From NCBI RefSeq assembly GCF_000347035.1, contig NZ_ANIJ01000047.1:67501-131500 (forward strand): a stretch of 64,000 nucleotides of DNA. The letters run 5' to 3'. The stretch comes from Leptospira sp. B5-022. GTDB lineage: Bacteria; Spirochaetota; Leptospiria; Leptospirales; Leptospiraceae. Positions 7,707-16,411 of this stretch are shown in pieces; within the stretch, counting starts at the first letter, position 1; every line of letters starts with the position of its first letter. The position numbers were made by a program, and so were the translations under genes. Under the pieces are notes generated by a model that had not been told where the DNA came from, made no database searches, and saw nothing but the letters and a program-made list of their open reading frames with translations.

Positions 7707-9131
7707 ATGGAAGCGATACAAAAAGATCCAAAGTTAGAATCTAAAGGGACGTCCCTTTGGGGGGAATTAAGAAAAGCGCTTACGGGAACGGAAGCGGATT
7801 ACACCCAAATTTCACTCGGCAAGGCCGTTTTTTTACTCTCTGTTCCGATGGTTTTGGAATTGGTCATGGAGTCGGCGTTTGCTGTCGTTGATATTTATTT
7901 TGTCGGCGCCTTAGGTCCTTCGGCCGTTGCTGCGGTCGGGCTTACGGAGACGTATTTGTTTCTTCTTTATTCCCTCGCCATCGGTTTATCCACTGCCGTG
8001 ACTGCGATCATTGCAAGAAGGATCGGAGAAGGGGATAAGGAGCAAGCAGGGATCGCAGCAGTTCAATCCGTTTTTCTTTCCATTCTTGTTTCCTTACCGT
8101 TTGCGATCTTCGGCGTTTGGTTTGCAAAAGACCTCCTTTTACTCATGGGTGGTGATCCTTGGGTTGTCGAGCATGGATCTCGTTACACTCAGTGGATCTT
8201 TGGCGGAAATATCGTAATCATGCTTTTGTTCGGTCTCAATGCGGTTTTTAGAGGCGCAGGAGACGCGGCCATCGCAATGAGAGTTTTATGGATTTCTAAT
8301 GGTCTCAATATGATCCTGGATCCGATCTTTATCTTCGGCTTCGGTCCAGTCCCGGCTATGGGTATCGAAGGCGCCGCAATTGCTACGAATATCGGTAGAG
8401 GGGTCGGAGTTCTTGTTCAATTCTATCTGCTTCTGAAAGGTGGTAAACATATTCGAGTGCTTCGTTCCCAGATCAGCATTCACTGGAAGATCATCTCGGA
8501 TATCGTTCGCACTTCCTTAGGTGGGATCGGACAAACGATTATTGGAATGACCTCATGGATCTTTCTTGTGAGGATTATTTCTGAATTCGGAAGCGAAGCG
8601 GTGGCTGGAGCAACGATCGCTCTTCGGATCATGATGTTTACTCTGATGCCTTCTTGGGGAATGTCGAACGCGGTTGCGACTCTTGTCGGTCAGAATTTAG
8701 GGGCAGGGAGGCCGGATCGCGCGGAGCGATCCGTTTGGATTGTTGGAGTATGGAATATGGTCTTTCTGATCGGAGTTTCCATCTGTTATTTTATTTTCAG
8801 AGAATCTCTTATGTCGATCTTTACCGAAGATGCAAAAGTGATCTCTATCGGTTCCGAGTGGTTGGGGATCGTTTCCTTTTCCTATTTTGTATATGCTTGG
8901 TGGATGGTCAGCGTTCAGGCCTTTAACGGAGCGGGAGATACTACCACTCCTACGTTAATTAATCTTGTATTTTTTTGGATATTGCAAATTCCTTTTGCTT
9001 ACGTTTTAGCGAAGGTTCTTTCGTACGGATATTCCGGAGTTTTTTGGGCAAGTATGATTACGGAAACTTCCGTAGGATTGTTTACTCTTTGGTTATTCAG
9101 AAAAGGCGGATGGAAGACTACGAAGGTTTGA
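7707..9131 (+). CDS. MATE family multidrug/Na+ antiporter
   Basis: This 474-residue inner-membrane exporter has about twelve hydrophobic segments and the two internally similar halves expected of MATE (NorM/DinF-type) transporters. These couple Na+ or H+ entry to export of cationic drugs or metabolites. Family features include SVPMVLELVMESAFAVVDIY in TM1, AVGLTETYLFLLYSLAIGLS in TM2, FRGAGDAAIAMRV near residue 190, and the repeat-half counterpart FNGAGDTTTPT near 410. The start at 7707 gives a hydrophilic N-terminus of about 40 residues, usual for this group. It stands alone between repeat copies A and B, which lie in the same orientation on either side. The substrate cannot be predicted. Confidence 0.92.
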   Translation: MEAIQKDPKLESKGTSLWGELRKALTGTEADYTQISLGKAVFLLSVPMVLELVMESAFAVVDIYFVGALGPSAVAAVGLTETYLFLLYSLAIGLSTAVTAIIARRIGEGDKEQAGIAAVQSVFLSILVSLPFAIFGVWFAKDLLLLMGGDPWVVEHGSRYTQWIFGGNIVIMLLFGLNAVFRGAGDAAIAMRVLWISNGLNMILDPIFIFGFGPVPAMGIEGAAIATNIGRGVGVLVQFYLLLKGGKHIRVLRSQISIHWKIISDIVRTSLGGIGQTIIGMTSWIFLVRIISEFGSEAVAGATIALRIMMFTLMPSWGMSNAVATLVGQNLGAGRPDRAERSVWIVGVWNMVFLIGVSICYFIFRESLMSIFTEDAKVISIGSEWLGIVSFSYFVYAWWMVSVQAFNGAGDTTTPTLINLVFFWILQIPFAYVLAKVLSYGYSGVFWASMITETSVGLFTLWLFRKGGWKTTKV

Positions 9132-9170
9132 ATTTCGCCTTCGCTTGGAGAGTTACGGAGTTGAAGAACT

Positions 9171-9364
9171 GCTGACGCTTGGCAGACCTCGCAGCCGAAG
9201 GCGGTTCATTTGGTGTGCCCTTGATCATGCCTCCGGCTATCTCGGGCTCGCTTACTTCCTATGGGTCGTTCGCGAAATCCGAAGCGTAGTCCGTAGTATC
9301 CCGACCCGCGAGATTTGAGCTGGGGTTGCGTTGTCGGTGTTCTTATCTTAGTCGCGGGAACGCC
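9171..9364. repeat. Dispersed GC-rich intergenic element, copy B (with internal insertion)
   Basis: This copy shares CGCAGCCGAAGGCG and GAAGCGTAGTCCGTAGTA with copy A. It ends with arms CCCGCGA (9306-9312) and TCGCGGG (9353-9359) around a 40-nt loop, followed by AACGCC. Between the two shared blocks it carries about 50-60 extra bases, including a local stem around CCTCCGGCTATCTCGGGC, that copies A and C lack. It lies in the short gap between the MATE gene and a convergent lipoprotein gene. Confidence 0.75.
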
Positions 9365-9372
9365 AAACTCTT

Positions 9373-9927
9373 TTAGGGACTTACTCTAACCCCAACCACC
9401 CCAACAATTTGATTCACTTTGAAATCTGGAAAATTGGAAGGAGGGTAATAGTAAGGGGCAACTCGAACTATGATATTCCCTGTCCCAGCGGTATTACCGG
9501 TTACTTCGTAATTATAGGTATAATTGAAGTCGTTAGGGCAACCGTCTTCATAGATATCTGTCATACCACCTAAGTTGATCGGGACTCCGGTGCTAGTTAC
9601 GGTGAGTTGTAATTGTGCACCTGGACAATTGGAGAAAGGATAGTCCGTATTTATTGCAAAACTACTTGAGCCTCCGCTCGGAAAACTGATAGAAGCCGCA
9701 GAGATATTCACCCAACTAATTGGTTCTACGTTTAACGGGGGAATACCACCGGATCCTAATAATGCGAGCAGATAAGACAGATCTGTCTTGTCGCTTTTGG
9801 AATGTTTTTCGTATGAATCGAAAAGTAAATAAGTCCCGCATTGGACTTGTAAGAATATAAGTAAAATATAGAAGAAGATAGAGACGCGTTTCACTTTTAA
9901 TTTCCGGAATTGGGCATAGTTTAACAT
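9373..9927 (-). CDS. Hypothetical lipoprotein
   Basis: This 184-residue protein has a spirochaete-type lipoprotein signal: charged KLKVKR, hydrophobic IFFYILLIFLQV, then a lipobox cysteine at about residue 30 (LQVQC). The mature part is rich in Ser, Gly, Thr, Asn and Tyr with alternating polar and hydrophobic residues (VNISAASISFPSGGSSSF, IIVRVAPYYYPP), suggesting a small beta-sandwich. Two or three further cysteines (NCPG, DGCPND) may form a disulfide. No family is recognised. An internal GTG (VKRVSI) at about residue 11 is a possible alternative start. The role is unknown; a surface or periplasmic location is inferred from the signal. Confidence 0.7.
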   Translation of the reverse strand: MLNYAQFRKLKVKRVSIFFYILLIFLQVQCGTYLLFDSYEKHSKSDKTDLSYLLALLGSGGIPPLNVEPISWVNISAASISFPSGGSSSFAINTDYPFSNCPGAQLQLTVTSTGVPINLGGMTDIYEDGCPNDFNYTYNYEVTGNTAGTGNIIVRVAPYYYPPSNFPDFKVNQIVGVVGVRVSP

Positions 9928-9973
9928 TTTCGACTATTTGGTGCAAGGCGGAATTTTAAATTCAATAAAACTT

Positions 9974-10723
9974 ATGTATGATTTTGGAAACGAAGTAATT
10001 CTATTTCTCCAAGAAATTTCTTATACTTGGGCTGCTTTATTATTCTTGATTGAAAATCTTCTAATCTTCACTTGTTCGGTGTTTATTGGAAATCTGCTTG
10101 CTAAACGTTACACTCATCGTCGTATTGTTCCGGTCCCTCCACCGAAAATCGAGCCGAAGGAGATCTTATTGGCGATCTCTACTATACTTCTAAATACTTT
10201 TATTACGTTACTCGGACTTTGGCTTTGGAGAACAGGTTCTATTCATTTTAGGAGCTATACCGGGATATTTGCATTAGTTGATATTTTGATCCTTCTTTTG
10301 GTTATGGATGCCGGTATGTATTTACTGCATAGGATCGCTCATATTCCGTTTATATATAGATTCGCTCATAGAACCCACCATAGATATGATAATCCTCGTC
10401 CTTTAACTCTATTTGTTCTAAATCCTTTCGAAGCCCTGGGTTTTGGAGCTCTTTGGTTATTAGTGATTCGTATTTACGATTTCTCTTGGCTTGGGATGAG
10501 TTTTTATCTCGGGGTAAATGTTGTGTTTGGTATGATTGGGCATTTGGGAGTGGAGCCTTTGTCGGAAAAATGGCTTCGTTCTCATTTATTCAACGTGCTT
10601 ACGACGAGCACTTTTCACGCTAGACATCATCTGGAAGAAGATTATAATTTCGGTTTTTATACTTCTCTTTGGGACAGATTCTTTGGAACCCTTTATCCGG
10701 AGAACTCGCGTAGCCAAGACTAA
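9974..10723 (+). CDS. Sterol desaturase / fatty acid hydroxylase family membrane protein
   Basis: This is a di-iron membrane oxygenase-type protein of about 249 residues. The three histidine clusters of the fatty acid hydroxylase superfamily are visible: HRIAH (HX3H), HRTHH (HX2HH) and the late HARHH, with the context YLLHRIAHIPFIYRFAHRTHH. Four or so hydrophobic segments precede and separate them. ATG at 9974 is preferred because it places the first membrane segment right after the start. In-frame TTG at 9938 or GTG at 9941 would add 11-12 residues and overlap the divergent lipoprotein upstream region. It probably hydroxylates or desaturates a lipid; the substrate is not predictable. No partner reductase is adjacent. 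Confidence 0.88.
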   Translation: MYDFGNEVILFLQEISYTWAALLFLIENLLIFTCSVFIGNLLAKRYTHRRIVPVPPPKIEPKEILLAISTILLNTFITLLGLWLWRTGSIHFRSYTGIFALVDILILLLVMDAGMYLLHRIAHIPFIYRFAHRTHHRYDNPRPLTLFVLNPFEALGFGALWLLVIRIYDFSWLGMSFYLGVNVVFGMIGHLGVEPLSEKWLRSHLFNVLTTSTFHARHHLEEDYNFGFYTSLWDRFFGTLYPENSRSQD

Positions 10724-10757
10724 CTTGGCCGGCGAGATCAGAGTAGAGTTTGATCGT

Positions 10758-10771
10758 CGTAGGAGTTCCTA
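10758..10771. repeat. GTWGGANNTCCTAC palindromic motif, site 1
   Basis: GTAGGAGTTCCTAC, with perfect 6-bp arms around a 2-base centre, lies in the gap between two convergent genes. Four related sites occur at 16369, 16412, 18238 and 18370. Confidence 0.65.
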
Positions 10772-10796
10772 CCTATGAAAAGGATCTGGTATATTC

Positions 10797-11648
10797 TTAA
10801 TATCCGTGAGCTGTCATAACTTTTTCGAACTTTTCCAAAAGTAAGTGATCGTCTTGATCGTTCGGATGGAATCCCGGAATATAATATTCCAAAATATAGA
10901 AGATCACTGCCCAAGCAAAACCAGGGATGCCAAAGAAGAAGCGAAGGTCTCTAACGATCTGGCTTGGATTCGGGATCCCGAAATAGAATAAAGCCCTGAT
11001 CGTTCCGACGATCGCTAAAAGACCGAGTAGTTGTACTGCGATCGTCATTCCAAGAATACGAGTGAAATATCCGCCGCCGGAAGCACGATACACATCATAC
11101 GCCACAGCCTTGTGCTCTAATTCTTCCAGTGCATGCCATTCGATCACTTTCCAACTTATGGGATCGATCCAAGCGACACGTTGTTCGGGAAGAGAGAGTA
11201 AAAATCTTCCGAGAGTTGCAGTGAAATGTTCTGCTGCCGCGGTGATGGAGAGAGCGAGTCTTTTTCCCCAAACGGGAAATACTTTTAAAATGTTCTTTTC
11301 TAATATATCGAAGAACAACCAGCAGAACATTTTTTCGTGGCTTCGGAAATCTAAACCGATCTCGACGAATCTTTCGTTCATTTTATCATGAACGTTTCCA
11401 TGTACCGCCTCTTGTCCGGCAAAAGCTTTGATCTCGTTTCTTAAAGCCGGATCAACTTCTTCGCTAAACGCTTTGACGGAACGTATAAAAAAACGTTCTC
11501 CTTCCGGAAACAATACGCTTAAGCTGGAAAGAAATGCCGTAAAGAATGGGATCTTTTTGCCGAAACCTCTTTCTTTGGCGATATCTTCCAAAGGAAATTT
11601 CGGTTTACGTATTTTTGGCTGGACTCTCGTCGATGTCGCTTGCCCCAT
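10797..11648 (-). CDS. Metal-dependent hydrolase family protein (PF10118-like)
   Basis: This 283-residue protein resembles the COG3687/PF10118 'predicted metal-dependent hydrolase' family, which has a ferritin-like helical core. Supporting segments are FFIRSVKAFSEEVDPALRNE, AFAGQEAVHGNVHDKMNE, AAAEHFTATLGRFLL and WHALEELEHKAVAYDVY, whose Glu and His residues (E..H, EH, ExxEH) form a plausible di-metal site. A hydrophobic segment at about 200-225 and another near the C-terminus suggest membrane association. The ATG at 11648 is preceded by a GGAGAAT-like ribosome binding site. The actual reaction is unknown in the family. It stands alone on this strand. Confidence 0.85.
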   Translation of the reverse strand: MGQATSTRVQPKIRKPKFPLEDIAKERGFGKKIPFFTAFLSSLSVLFPEGERFFIRSVKAFSEEVDPALRNEIKAFAGQEAVHGNVHDKMNERFVEIGLDFRSHEKMFCWLFFDILEKNILKVFPVWGKRLALSITAAAEHFTATLGRFLLSLPEQRVAWIDPISWKVIEWHALEELEHKAVAYDVYRASGGGYFTRILGMTIAVQLLGLLAIVGTIRALFYFGIPNPSQIVRDLRFFFGIPGFAWAVIFYILEYYIPGFHPNDQDDHLLLEKFEKVMTAHGY

Positions 11649-11936
11649 AATATTCTCCTAATATAGAATCGTTTGGATTTTCGATTTTTCTTTCTCCATC
11701 CTTTGGATTTTCACCGCTCATTAGGGAATTTAAAAGATATATTGCTCCGGACATTTTATCTATTCCTTGGGCTTCGTCCGATCTTCCGAGGAATAGTTAC
11801 CTTTTGAATCATTGTAACGATTGCTACAAGATTCGGTCAATCCCAATCCGGGAAAAATAGATAGGTAAAGCCGAATTTAAAGAGCGAATCAACCGATCGG
11901 AAGATGAAAGCAAACGCTGCTCGGAAGTTGAAATCT

Positions 11937-12824
11937 CTAAGATCCGATAGAAGCTTCTTCGATCTTTACCTTTCCTGTTTTTTCCAACCACTGCGAAAAG
12001 TTCAAAAGACCGGGATTTTCTATCCGAAGGGAATCTATATCCACTTTCGGATAACCTTCTCGATTGATCCATTCCGTCAAAAGACCTAAAATTTTGTTAT
12101 GTGAGTAAATCGTTTCGAGCGGGATCCGCATATATTCGATTCGTCTATCTAAAGCTATCGAAAGTATATCTACAATTTGTAATGGAGTTAGGCTATCTCC
12201 TACGAGATCGATGGTCCTTCCTGAATATTTTCCAGGATTTTCGAAGGCTAAACCGGCGAAGGTTCCTATATCTTCCACTGAAACCAAGTGAATACGACTG
12301 TCCGGAGAGACTGTCTCGTATAATCGTCCTCCCGGTATTCCCGAACGGGAATGGATCAAGTTTTCCATAAAACCCGTAGGTCTTAGTATCGTGAAAGGTA
12401 TCCCTAAGTTATGTATATATTTTTCGATCTCCCATTTATGTTTCCGAAAGTCGGATTGTTTTTCCGCTCCAATTACGGAAGAATAAACTAAATGGGAAAC
12501 TTTTGCATTCTTAGCGGAATCTGCGACTAACTTTCCAACTTTAACTTCGTTTGCATCAGTCGATTCATTCGGTTCCCATTCGGACGGTTGGACACTGAAT
12601 ACACCGTACACCCCTTGCATTGCTAAGTCCAAAGAATAAGGGTCTTCCATATCACCTTGGAAAATTTCCGCTCCAAGGTCCTTCAACCTTAAGGAGTTCT
12701 CGGAAGAAGGATTTCGGGTGAAAGCCCTTACCTTCCATCGGTTTTTAAGCAGATACTTTGCGGTTTCTCCTCCTTGTTGCCCGGTAGCTCCTAACACCAA
12801 TATGATTTTATCTTTCGGATCCAT
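11937..12824 (-). CDS. NmrA-like NAD(P)-binding protein (atypical SDR)
   Basis: This is a Rossmann-fold protein of about 295 residues in the NmrA/HSCARG branch of the SDR superfamily. The glycine-rich motif VLGATGQQGGETA is at residues 9-21, followed by AFTRNPSSENSLRLKDLGAE and QGDMEDPYSLDLAMQGV. NmrA-like proteins often sense NAD(P)H or act as redox enzymes without the classic YxxxK triad, and none is obvious here. ATG at 12824 is chosen because a GGGAG ribosome binding site lies about 12 bp upstream; an in-frame start at 12866 would have no such site. It is transcribed divergently from a TetR gene, a frequent regulator-target layout. Confidence 0.87.
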   Translation of the reverse strand: MDPKDKIILVLGATGQQGGETAKYLLKNRWKVRAFTRNPSSENSLRLKDLGAEIFQGDMEDPYSLDLAMQGVYGVFSVQPSEWEPNESTDANEVKVGKLVADSAKNAKVSHLVYSSVIGAEKQSDFRKHKWEIEKYIHNLGIPFTILRPTGFMENLIHSRSGIPGGRLYETVSPDSRIHLVSVEDIGTFAGLAFENPGKYSGRTIDLVGDSLTPLQIVDILSIALDRRIEYMRIPLETIYSHNKILGLLTEWINREGYPKVDIDSLRIENPGLLNFSQWLEKTGKVKIEEASIGS

Positions 12825-13001
12825 GTATGTATTCTCCCAATATAGAACGGCACGGTATCGTTCCATTAGTTCGGAATTGATTTTTCTGTGTCAAATTATT
12901 TATAAATAAGGCTTTTGATGGGTTTCCCGGAAGAATTCTTGACCCGAAAAAATGAAACAAGATCTTATGGCCGATCCGAATGGAATATTCGGAAAAGGAA
13001 A

Positions 13002-13670
13002 ATGGCAAAGAAGGTCCGGCAGATCAGAACAGGGCGCCCACCCAAGGAAATCTCAGACGGTATATCCGATCGGATATTGACTACCGCCTTGGGACTTTTT
13101 TCGAGCCAAGGATTTAATGCGACTTCTATGGAGCAGGTTGCTTTAGTTTGCGGCTCGGGTAAACATACGATTTATAGGCGATTTGAATCTAAATCGGATC
13201 TGTTCTTGGCCGTGATGGAATTTCAAAAGAGAAAATTTTTCGATCTACTTAATCGGATCGAATGCGATAAGGAGAGTCCTTTGAGGACTTTACAGGAATC
13301 TTGCAGAAGATTATTGGAATTAGTCGTTTTAGACGAGATAGTGGATTTCTATCGGATGACAATTTCGGAAGCGGAACAAATACCGAAAATCGCAGCTAAC
13401 TTACAATGTGAAGGAAATCCCTCCTATCTTAAGATCTTTAATCTTGTGATCTCAGCGCAAAGATCGAAGGAGCTGGCACAGTTAGATCCAAAGTTTTTGA
13501 CCACTCAATTGCTTCAAGTTATCGCCTATTATCCTTTAAACGAGGTGCTTTTGGGAAGTAAAGAATTCAGTTCTCAATCCAAACGTTCCAAATATTTTGA
13601 GAAGGCATGGATCCTATTCTTACAAGGAGCAGGCGGACCTAAGAAGAAGATCCTTAGAAAGAAATTTTAA
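13002..13670 (+). CDS. TetR/AcrR family transcriptional regulator
   Basis: This repressor-type regulator has about 222 residues from ATG at 13002, which follows a GGAAAAGGA ribosome binding site; an in-frame ATG at 12915 would add 29 residues. The N-terminal TetR HTH is clear: ILTTALGLFSSQGFNATSME, then QVALVCGSGKHTIYRRFESK. The ligand-binding C-terminal half is divergent, as usual. It faces the NmrA-like gene across about 177 bp. An imperfect repeat, GAACG (12845-12849) / CGTTC (12859-12863), lies in that gap and is one candidate operator. The effector is unknown. Confidence 0.9.
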   Translation: MAKKVRQIRTGRPPKEISDGISDRILTTALGLFSSQGFNATSMEQVALVCGSGKHTIYRRFESKSDLFLAVMEFQKRKFFDLLNRIECDKESPLRTLQESCRRLLELVVLDEIVDFYRMTISEAEQIPKIAANLQCEGNPSYLKIFNLVISAQRSKELAQLDPKFLTTQLLQVIAYYPLNEVLLGSKEFSSQSKRSKYFEKAWILFLQGAGGPKKKILRKKF

Positions 13671-13764
13671 CCTTTAATAATCGTTTTTGTTCAAATTCAA
13701 ACGAACAAGATACAAGGGATATAAAAGGACAAATTTCATTTTTTTCAAAACTTCATTTCTAAAT

Positions 13765-13781
13765 ATGACAGAATTTGTCAT
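13765..13781. promoter_or_regulatory. 17-bp inverted repeat upstream of the GFA gene
   Basis: ATGACA (13765-13770) and TGTCAT (13776-13781) form perfect 6-bp arms around GAATT. The site lies 75 bp before the GFA start and 95 bp after the TetR stop. Its size and symmetry suit a TetR-type dimer operator, but which regulator binds is unknown. Confidence 0.5.
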
Positions 13782-13855
13782 GTTTAATTCGTATACTTAT
13801 CTTTCGTCTACGGATCGAGGGTCCTTAATTCGCTAGACCACAAAAGGAGTTATCT

Positions 13856-14263
13856 ATGAGCCTTAAAAAATATACTGGAAGTTGTCATTGTGGCGCTGTC
13901 CGTTACGAAGCGGATCTGGATTTGAGTGCGGGTACAAGCAGATGTAATTGTTCTTTTTGCAGAAAGGTCCGGAACTGGTCCATTATCGTTAAACCTGAAT
14001 CTTTTCATTTATTGAGCGGAGAAGAGAGTCTTAACTTTTACGAATTTAACACAAAAAGTAGTAAACACCATTTCTGTAAGAATTGCGGAGTGAGAACTTT
14101 CTCAAAGGGATATATTGAAGAAATTGGGGGTGCTTTCGTAAGCGTAGCTATTTCGACTTTAGATAATGCGGATCTTAAGGATATAATCGAAGCACCCGTT
14201 TGGTATGCGGACGGTTTACATAATAATTGGCAAAATCAACCAGCAGAAATTAGACATCTATAA
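13856..14263 (+). CDS. GFA family zinc protein (glutathione-dependent formaldehyde-activating enzyme-like)
   Basis: This 135-residue protein is of the GFA/CENP-V fold. The zinc ligands are all visible: CHCG near residue 11, CNCSFC near 31-36 and CKNCG near 79-83. The family ranges from formaldehyde-glutathione adduct formation to carbon-sulfur lyases, so the exact reaction is open. An AAAGGAG ribosome binding site sits 8 bp before the ATG. It lies downstream of a TetR gene with a palindrome in between, so it may be under TetR control; that is inference. Confidence 0.92.
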   Translation: MSLKKYTGSCHCGAVRYEADLDLSAGTSRCNCSFCRKVRNWSIIVKPESFHLLSGEESLNFYEFNTKSSKHHFCKNCGVRTFSKGYIEEIGGAFVSVAISTLDNADLKDIIEAPVWYADGLHNNWQNQPAEIRHL

Positions 14264-14284
14264 TATTAAAAGAATATAGGTTAT

Positions 14285-14893
14285 TTACGATTCACTTTCG
14301 GATGATATGATCTTTGATAGAAGCTTACCTACAGAGATTAAAGGAGTTGAATTACGATAAGATACACTTAATAGGATAGCCCCTTCGATAGAGGAAAGGA
14401 TCAAAGTGGATAATGCTGTCGGATTTGGAATATTGTCTTTCCGTAATATCATCGCGATTGTTCGTTCCCATTCTTGGTAATTTTCTTTTGCGATGATATG
14501 TAAACTATCGATCGTATTTGCCGCTTCTAATGCGACCGTTGCCACCGGACATCCATGTTCGTATCCGGAGCTTTCGATATCCCTGGCAATCCATTCGCAA
14601 ACTTTTTTCACGGCTTCCGAAGCGGATTTGGCCGATTGGATCGGAACGGAAAGATGTATAAACCATTCTCGAGCGGATAATTTCAAAGCCTCGCCGGCCA
14701 ATTCTTCTTTTCCGCCGGGAAAATGGAAATACAAGGAACCCTTTGGCGTTTTACTTTCTTTTACGATCTGCAAAAGTCCGGTACCAAAATAGCCGTATTT
14801 ACGTAATAGATTTCCGGTAGCCAATAATAGCTTATCACGACCTGAAACCTTACTTGCAGACTTCTTTTGTTTAGTTAAAATTTTTGAAGGCAT
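14285..14893 (-). CDS. TetR/AcrR family transcriptional regulator
   Basis: This 202-residue regulator resembles the LmrA/YxaF-type TetR branch. Its HTH reads LLLATGNLLRKYGYFGTGLL then QIVKESKTPKGSLYFHFPGG, the last part being the near-invariant recognition region. A basic N-terminal arm (KILTKQKKSASKVSGRDK) precedes it. The gene follows the small membrane protein gene by 13 bp, so the two are probably co-transcribed. It likely represses itself and its membrane-protein neighbour; the effector is unknown. Confidence 0.92.
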   Translation of the reverse strand: MPSKILTKQKKSASKVSGRDKLLLATGNLLRKYGYFGTGLLQIVKESKTPKGSLYFHFPGGKEELAGEALKLSAREWFIHLSVPIQSAKSASEAVKKVCEWIARDIESSGYEHGCPVATVALEAANTIDSLHIIAKENYQEWERTIAMILRKDNIPNPTALSTLILSSIEGAILLSVSYRNSTPLISVGKLLSKIISSESES

Positions 14894-14906
14894 ACCGGTT
14901 ATGGGG

Positions 14907-15350
14907 TCACCAAATCGATCTAAGAGCTCCGATCCCCAATATCATTGTCCCTCCGAGCTCTCCTACAATTAAGGCAAACATAGACGAATGAAATATCCAT
15001 TTCGGGATCCGGAATTTTCCCAATAGATGCGGGGACTTGAATTGATTTTCGGTATCTTCTAATATACCGTGAATCAGATATGTGGAAATTGCAAAGCCAA
15101 AGAAAAAAATCGTTACCAACGCAGACCAAGCGTTGACTTCTTCCATAAAGACGCTTAGAGAAGCAAATTTAGATAATACCAAACAAGCAAATGAATACAA
15201 AAGAGAAGCTCGATGAGCGATATCTATGTATATAGGGGCCGTTGCGTTTTTGCTGCGAGCGATACGGTAATATTTCCAGACACCCGTTAATAAACCGATT
15301 ATAAGAAATATAAATGAAGCAGAAAGTAAATATTTTTCGGACAATGACAT
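14907..15350 (-). CDS. Hypothetical four-helix membrane protein
   Basis: This 147-residue protein has four predicted membrane segments, at about 8-25 (LLSASFIFLIIGLLTGV), 48-65, 75-95 (ALVTIFFFGFAISTYLI) and 118-142 (MFALIVGELGGTMILGIGAL). No catalytic motif or named family is recognised. It is the first gene of a two-gene unit with the TetR gene 13 bp downstream. A regulator paired with a small membrane protein suggests a stress- or solute-linked role, but nothing more can be said. Confidence 0.75.
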   Translation of the reverse strand: MSLSEKYLLSASFIFLIIGLLTGVWKYYRIARSKNATAPIYIDIAHRASLLYSFACLVLSKFASLSVFMEEVNAWSALVTIFFFGFAISTYLIHGILEDTENQFKSPHLLGKFRIPKWIFHSSMFALIVGELGGTMILGIGALRSIW

Positions 15351-15458
15351 GTAAAGGTTACCTGTGTTAGATCAAATAGGGTTTTTGTTGGACGTAGAGA
15401 TAGTGTTCTTAGCTCATTCCTATCCGGAATGAGCTCCGTTCGAGATTCGATTTCCTAC

Positions 15459-16070
15459 TTATTTTTTTTGTGGAAAATGTTGGTACAAAAAATCGTCCAT
15501 CATTGCTTCCGATATATCTTCCGGGCCTTTTAGTAAAAGGTTGATCCAGATAAAGGGTAGAGTTAGCCAACCCATTATAGTGTGGCCTGACAAACTGTAA
15601 GTTTTGGTGCTAACTTTATCATAACCTTTGGTCTTGGCATTAAAGAAAAAAATAGTGAATTCATAGTCGAATTTGCTTTGTACGTATAAAGGGATTATGA
15701 ATAAGGTAATACCGGAAAAGAAAGCATTTGTTATCATGCTTCCTCCTGCGAACCCTCCGACTTGTCTTTCAACTTGCCTTACCTCGAGGAAGATATCTGC
15801 GGTTCCTTTTTCGATCTGGTAGTATCGCTCAAAACTTTCGTGGAGGACTGCGCTTTCAAACAATTTAGAATCTTCGATCCCCTTCGCGAATCCGTTTTTT
15901 AATTTTTCATGAACGGGGGCTAAGGCGTTTGTGGAAACCAAACTATAATGTAGTATCGACTTTTTCTGATTTGCCTCGGGGAATGTGACTTTGTCAGGCG
16001 AGTTTACCGTCCAGGTTACACAGGAAACCAGAAGTCCTAAGATTGCTCCGATCATACTCAAATGTTTCAT
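15459..16070 (-). CDS. Hypothetical lipoprotein
   Basis: This 203-residue protein has a clear lipoprotein signal: MKHLSMIGAILGLLVSC with the lipobox LVSC at residues 14-17. The mature part has a mixed alpha/beta look with two hydrophobic stretches, ITNAFFSGITLFIIPLYV (about 125-142) and HTIMGWLTLPFIWINLLL (about 168-185), which may re-enter the membrane. No known family is recognised. It is monocistronic, with an AT-rich upstream region. Cell-envelope location is inferred from the signal alone. Confidence 0.75.
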   Translation of the reverse strand: MKHLSMIGAILGLLVSCVTWTVNSPDKVTFPEANQKKSILHYSLVSTNALAPVHEKLKNGFAKGIEDSKLFESAVLHESFERYYQIEKGTADIFLEVRQVERQVGGFAGGSMITNAFFSGITLFIIPLYVQSKFDYEFTIFFFNAKTKGYDKVSTKTYSLSGHTIMGWLTLPFIWINLLLKGPEDISEAMMDDFLYQHFPQKK

Positions 16071-16249
16071 ATAACCTCGATTTGTGAGATATAAAATCCG
16101 TTTAGGAGCCTAACTATATAAACCGGTCTATATATGTAAAGTCAATAGGTATTTAGATCGAAAAAACTTTATTCAGTCGATCAATCACTGTTTCCATTTC
16201 AAAACGACCTCCGCTGTATTTTGTCTTTGGAAATCAATTTCTCAATTAG

Positions 16250-16396
16250 GACGCGTTAGGGATACGAAAGGCGCGGAACGCGGACCCCGTAGCTGAAGGC
16301 GAGGGGGCCGAAGCGTAAGCGAAGCCTGAAGTAGCCCGGCCCGCGAGGTTCTCCGAAAGACTTCTGTTGTTGGAGGTCCTACTCGCGGGAAACGCC
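16250..16396. repeat. Dispersed GC-rich intergenic element, copy C
   Basis: This copy is closest in layout to copy A. It has GCGTTAGGGATACG at its left, GCTGAAGGCGAG, a GAAGCGTAAGCGAAGC block and GTAGCCCGG, then hairpin arms CCCGCGAG (16340-16347) and CTCGCGGG (16382-16389) around a 34-nt loop, as in copy A. The loop itself contains a GTTGGAGGTCCTAC site (16369-16382). It ends in AAACGCC. Confidence 0.8.
16369..16382. repeat. GTWGGANNTCCTAC palindromic motif, site 2
   Basis: GTTGGAGGTCCTAC lies inside the hairpin loop of repeat copy C, with one mismatch between the arms. An identical sequence occurs at 18238-18251. Confidence 0.6.
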
Positions 16397-16411
16397 CTGT
16401 TCTTTATACAT

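Noticed and set aside
11824..12089. Open frames overlapping the 3' end of the NmrA-like gene
   Set aside because: They lie antisense to, or out of frame with, a well-supported gene and resemble nothing.
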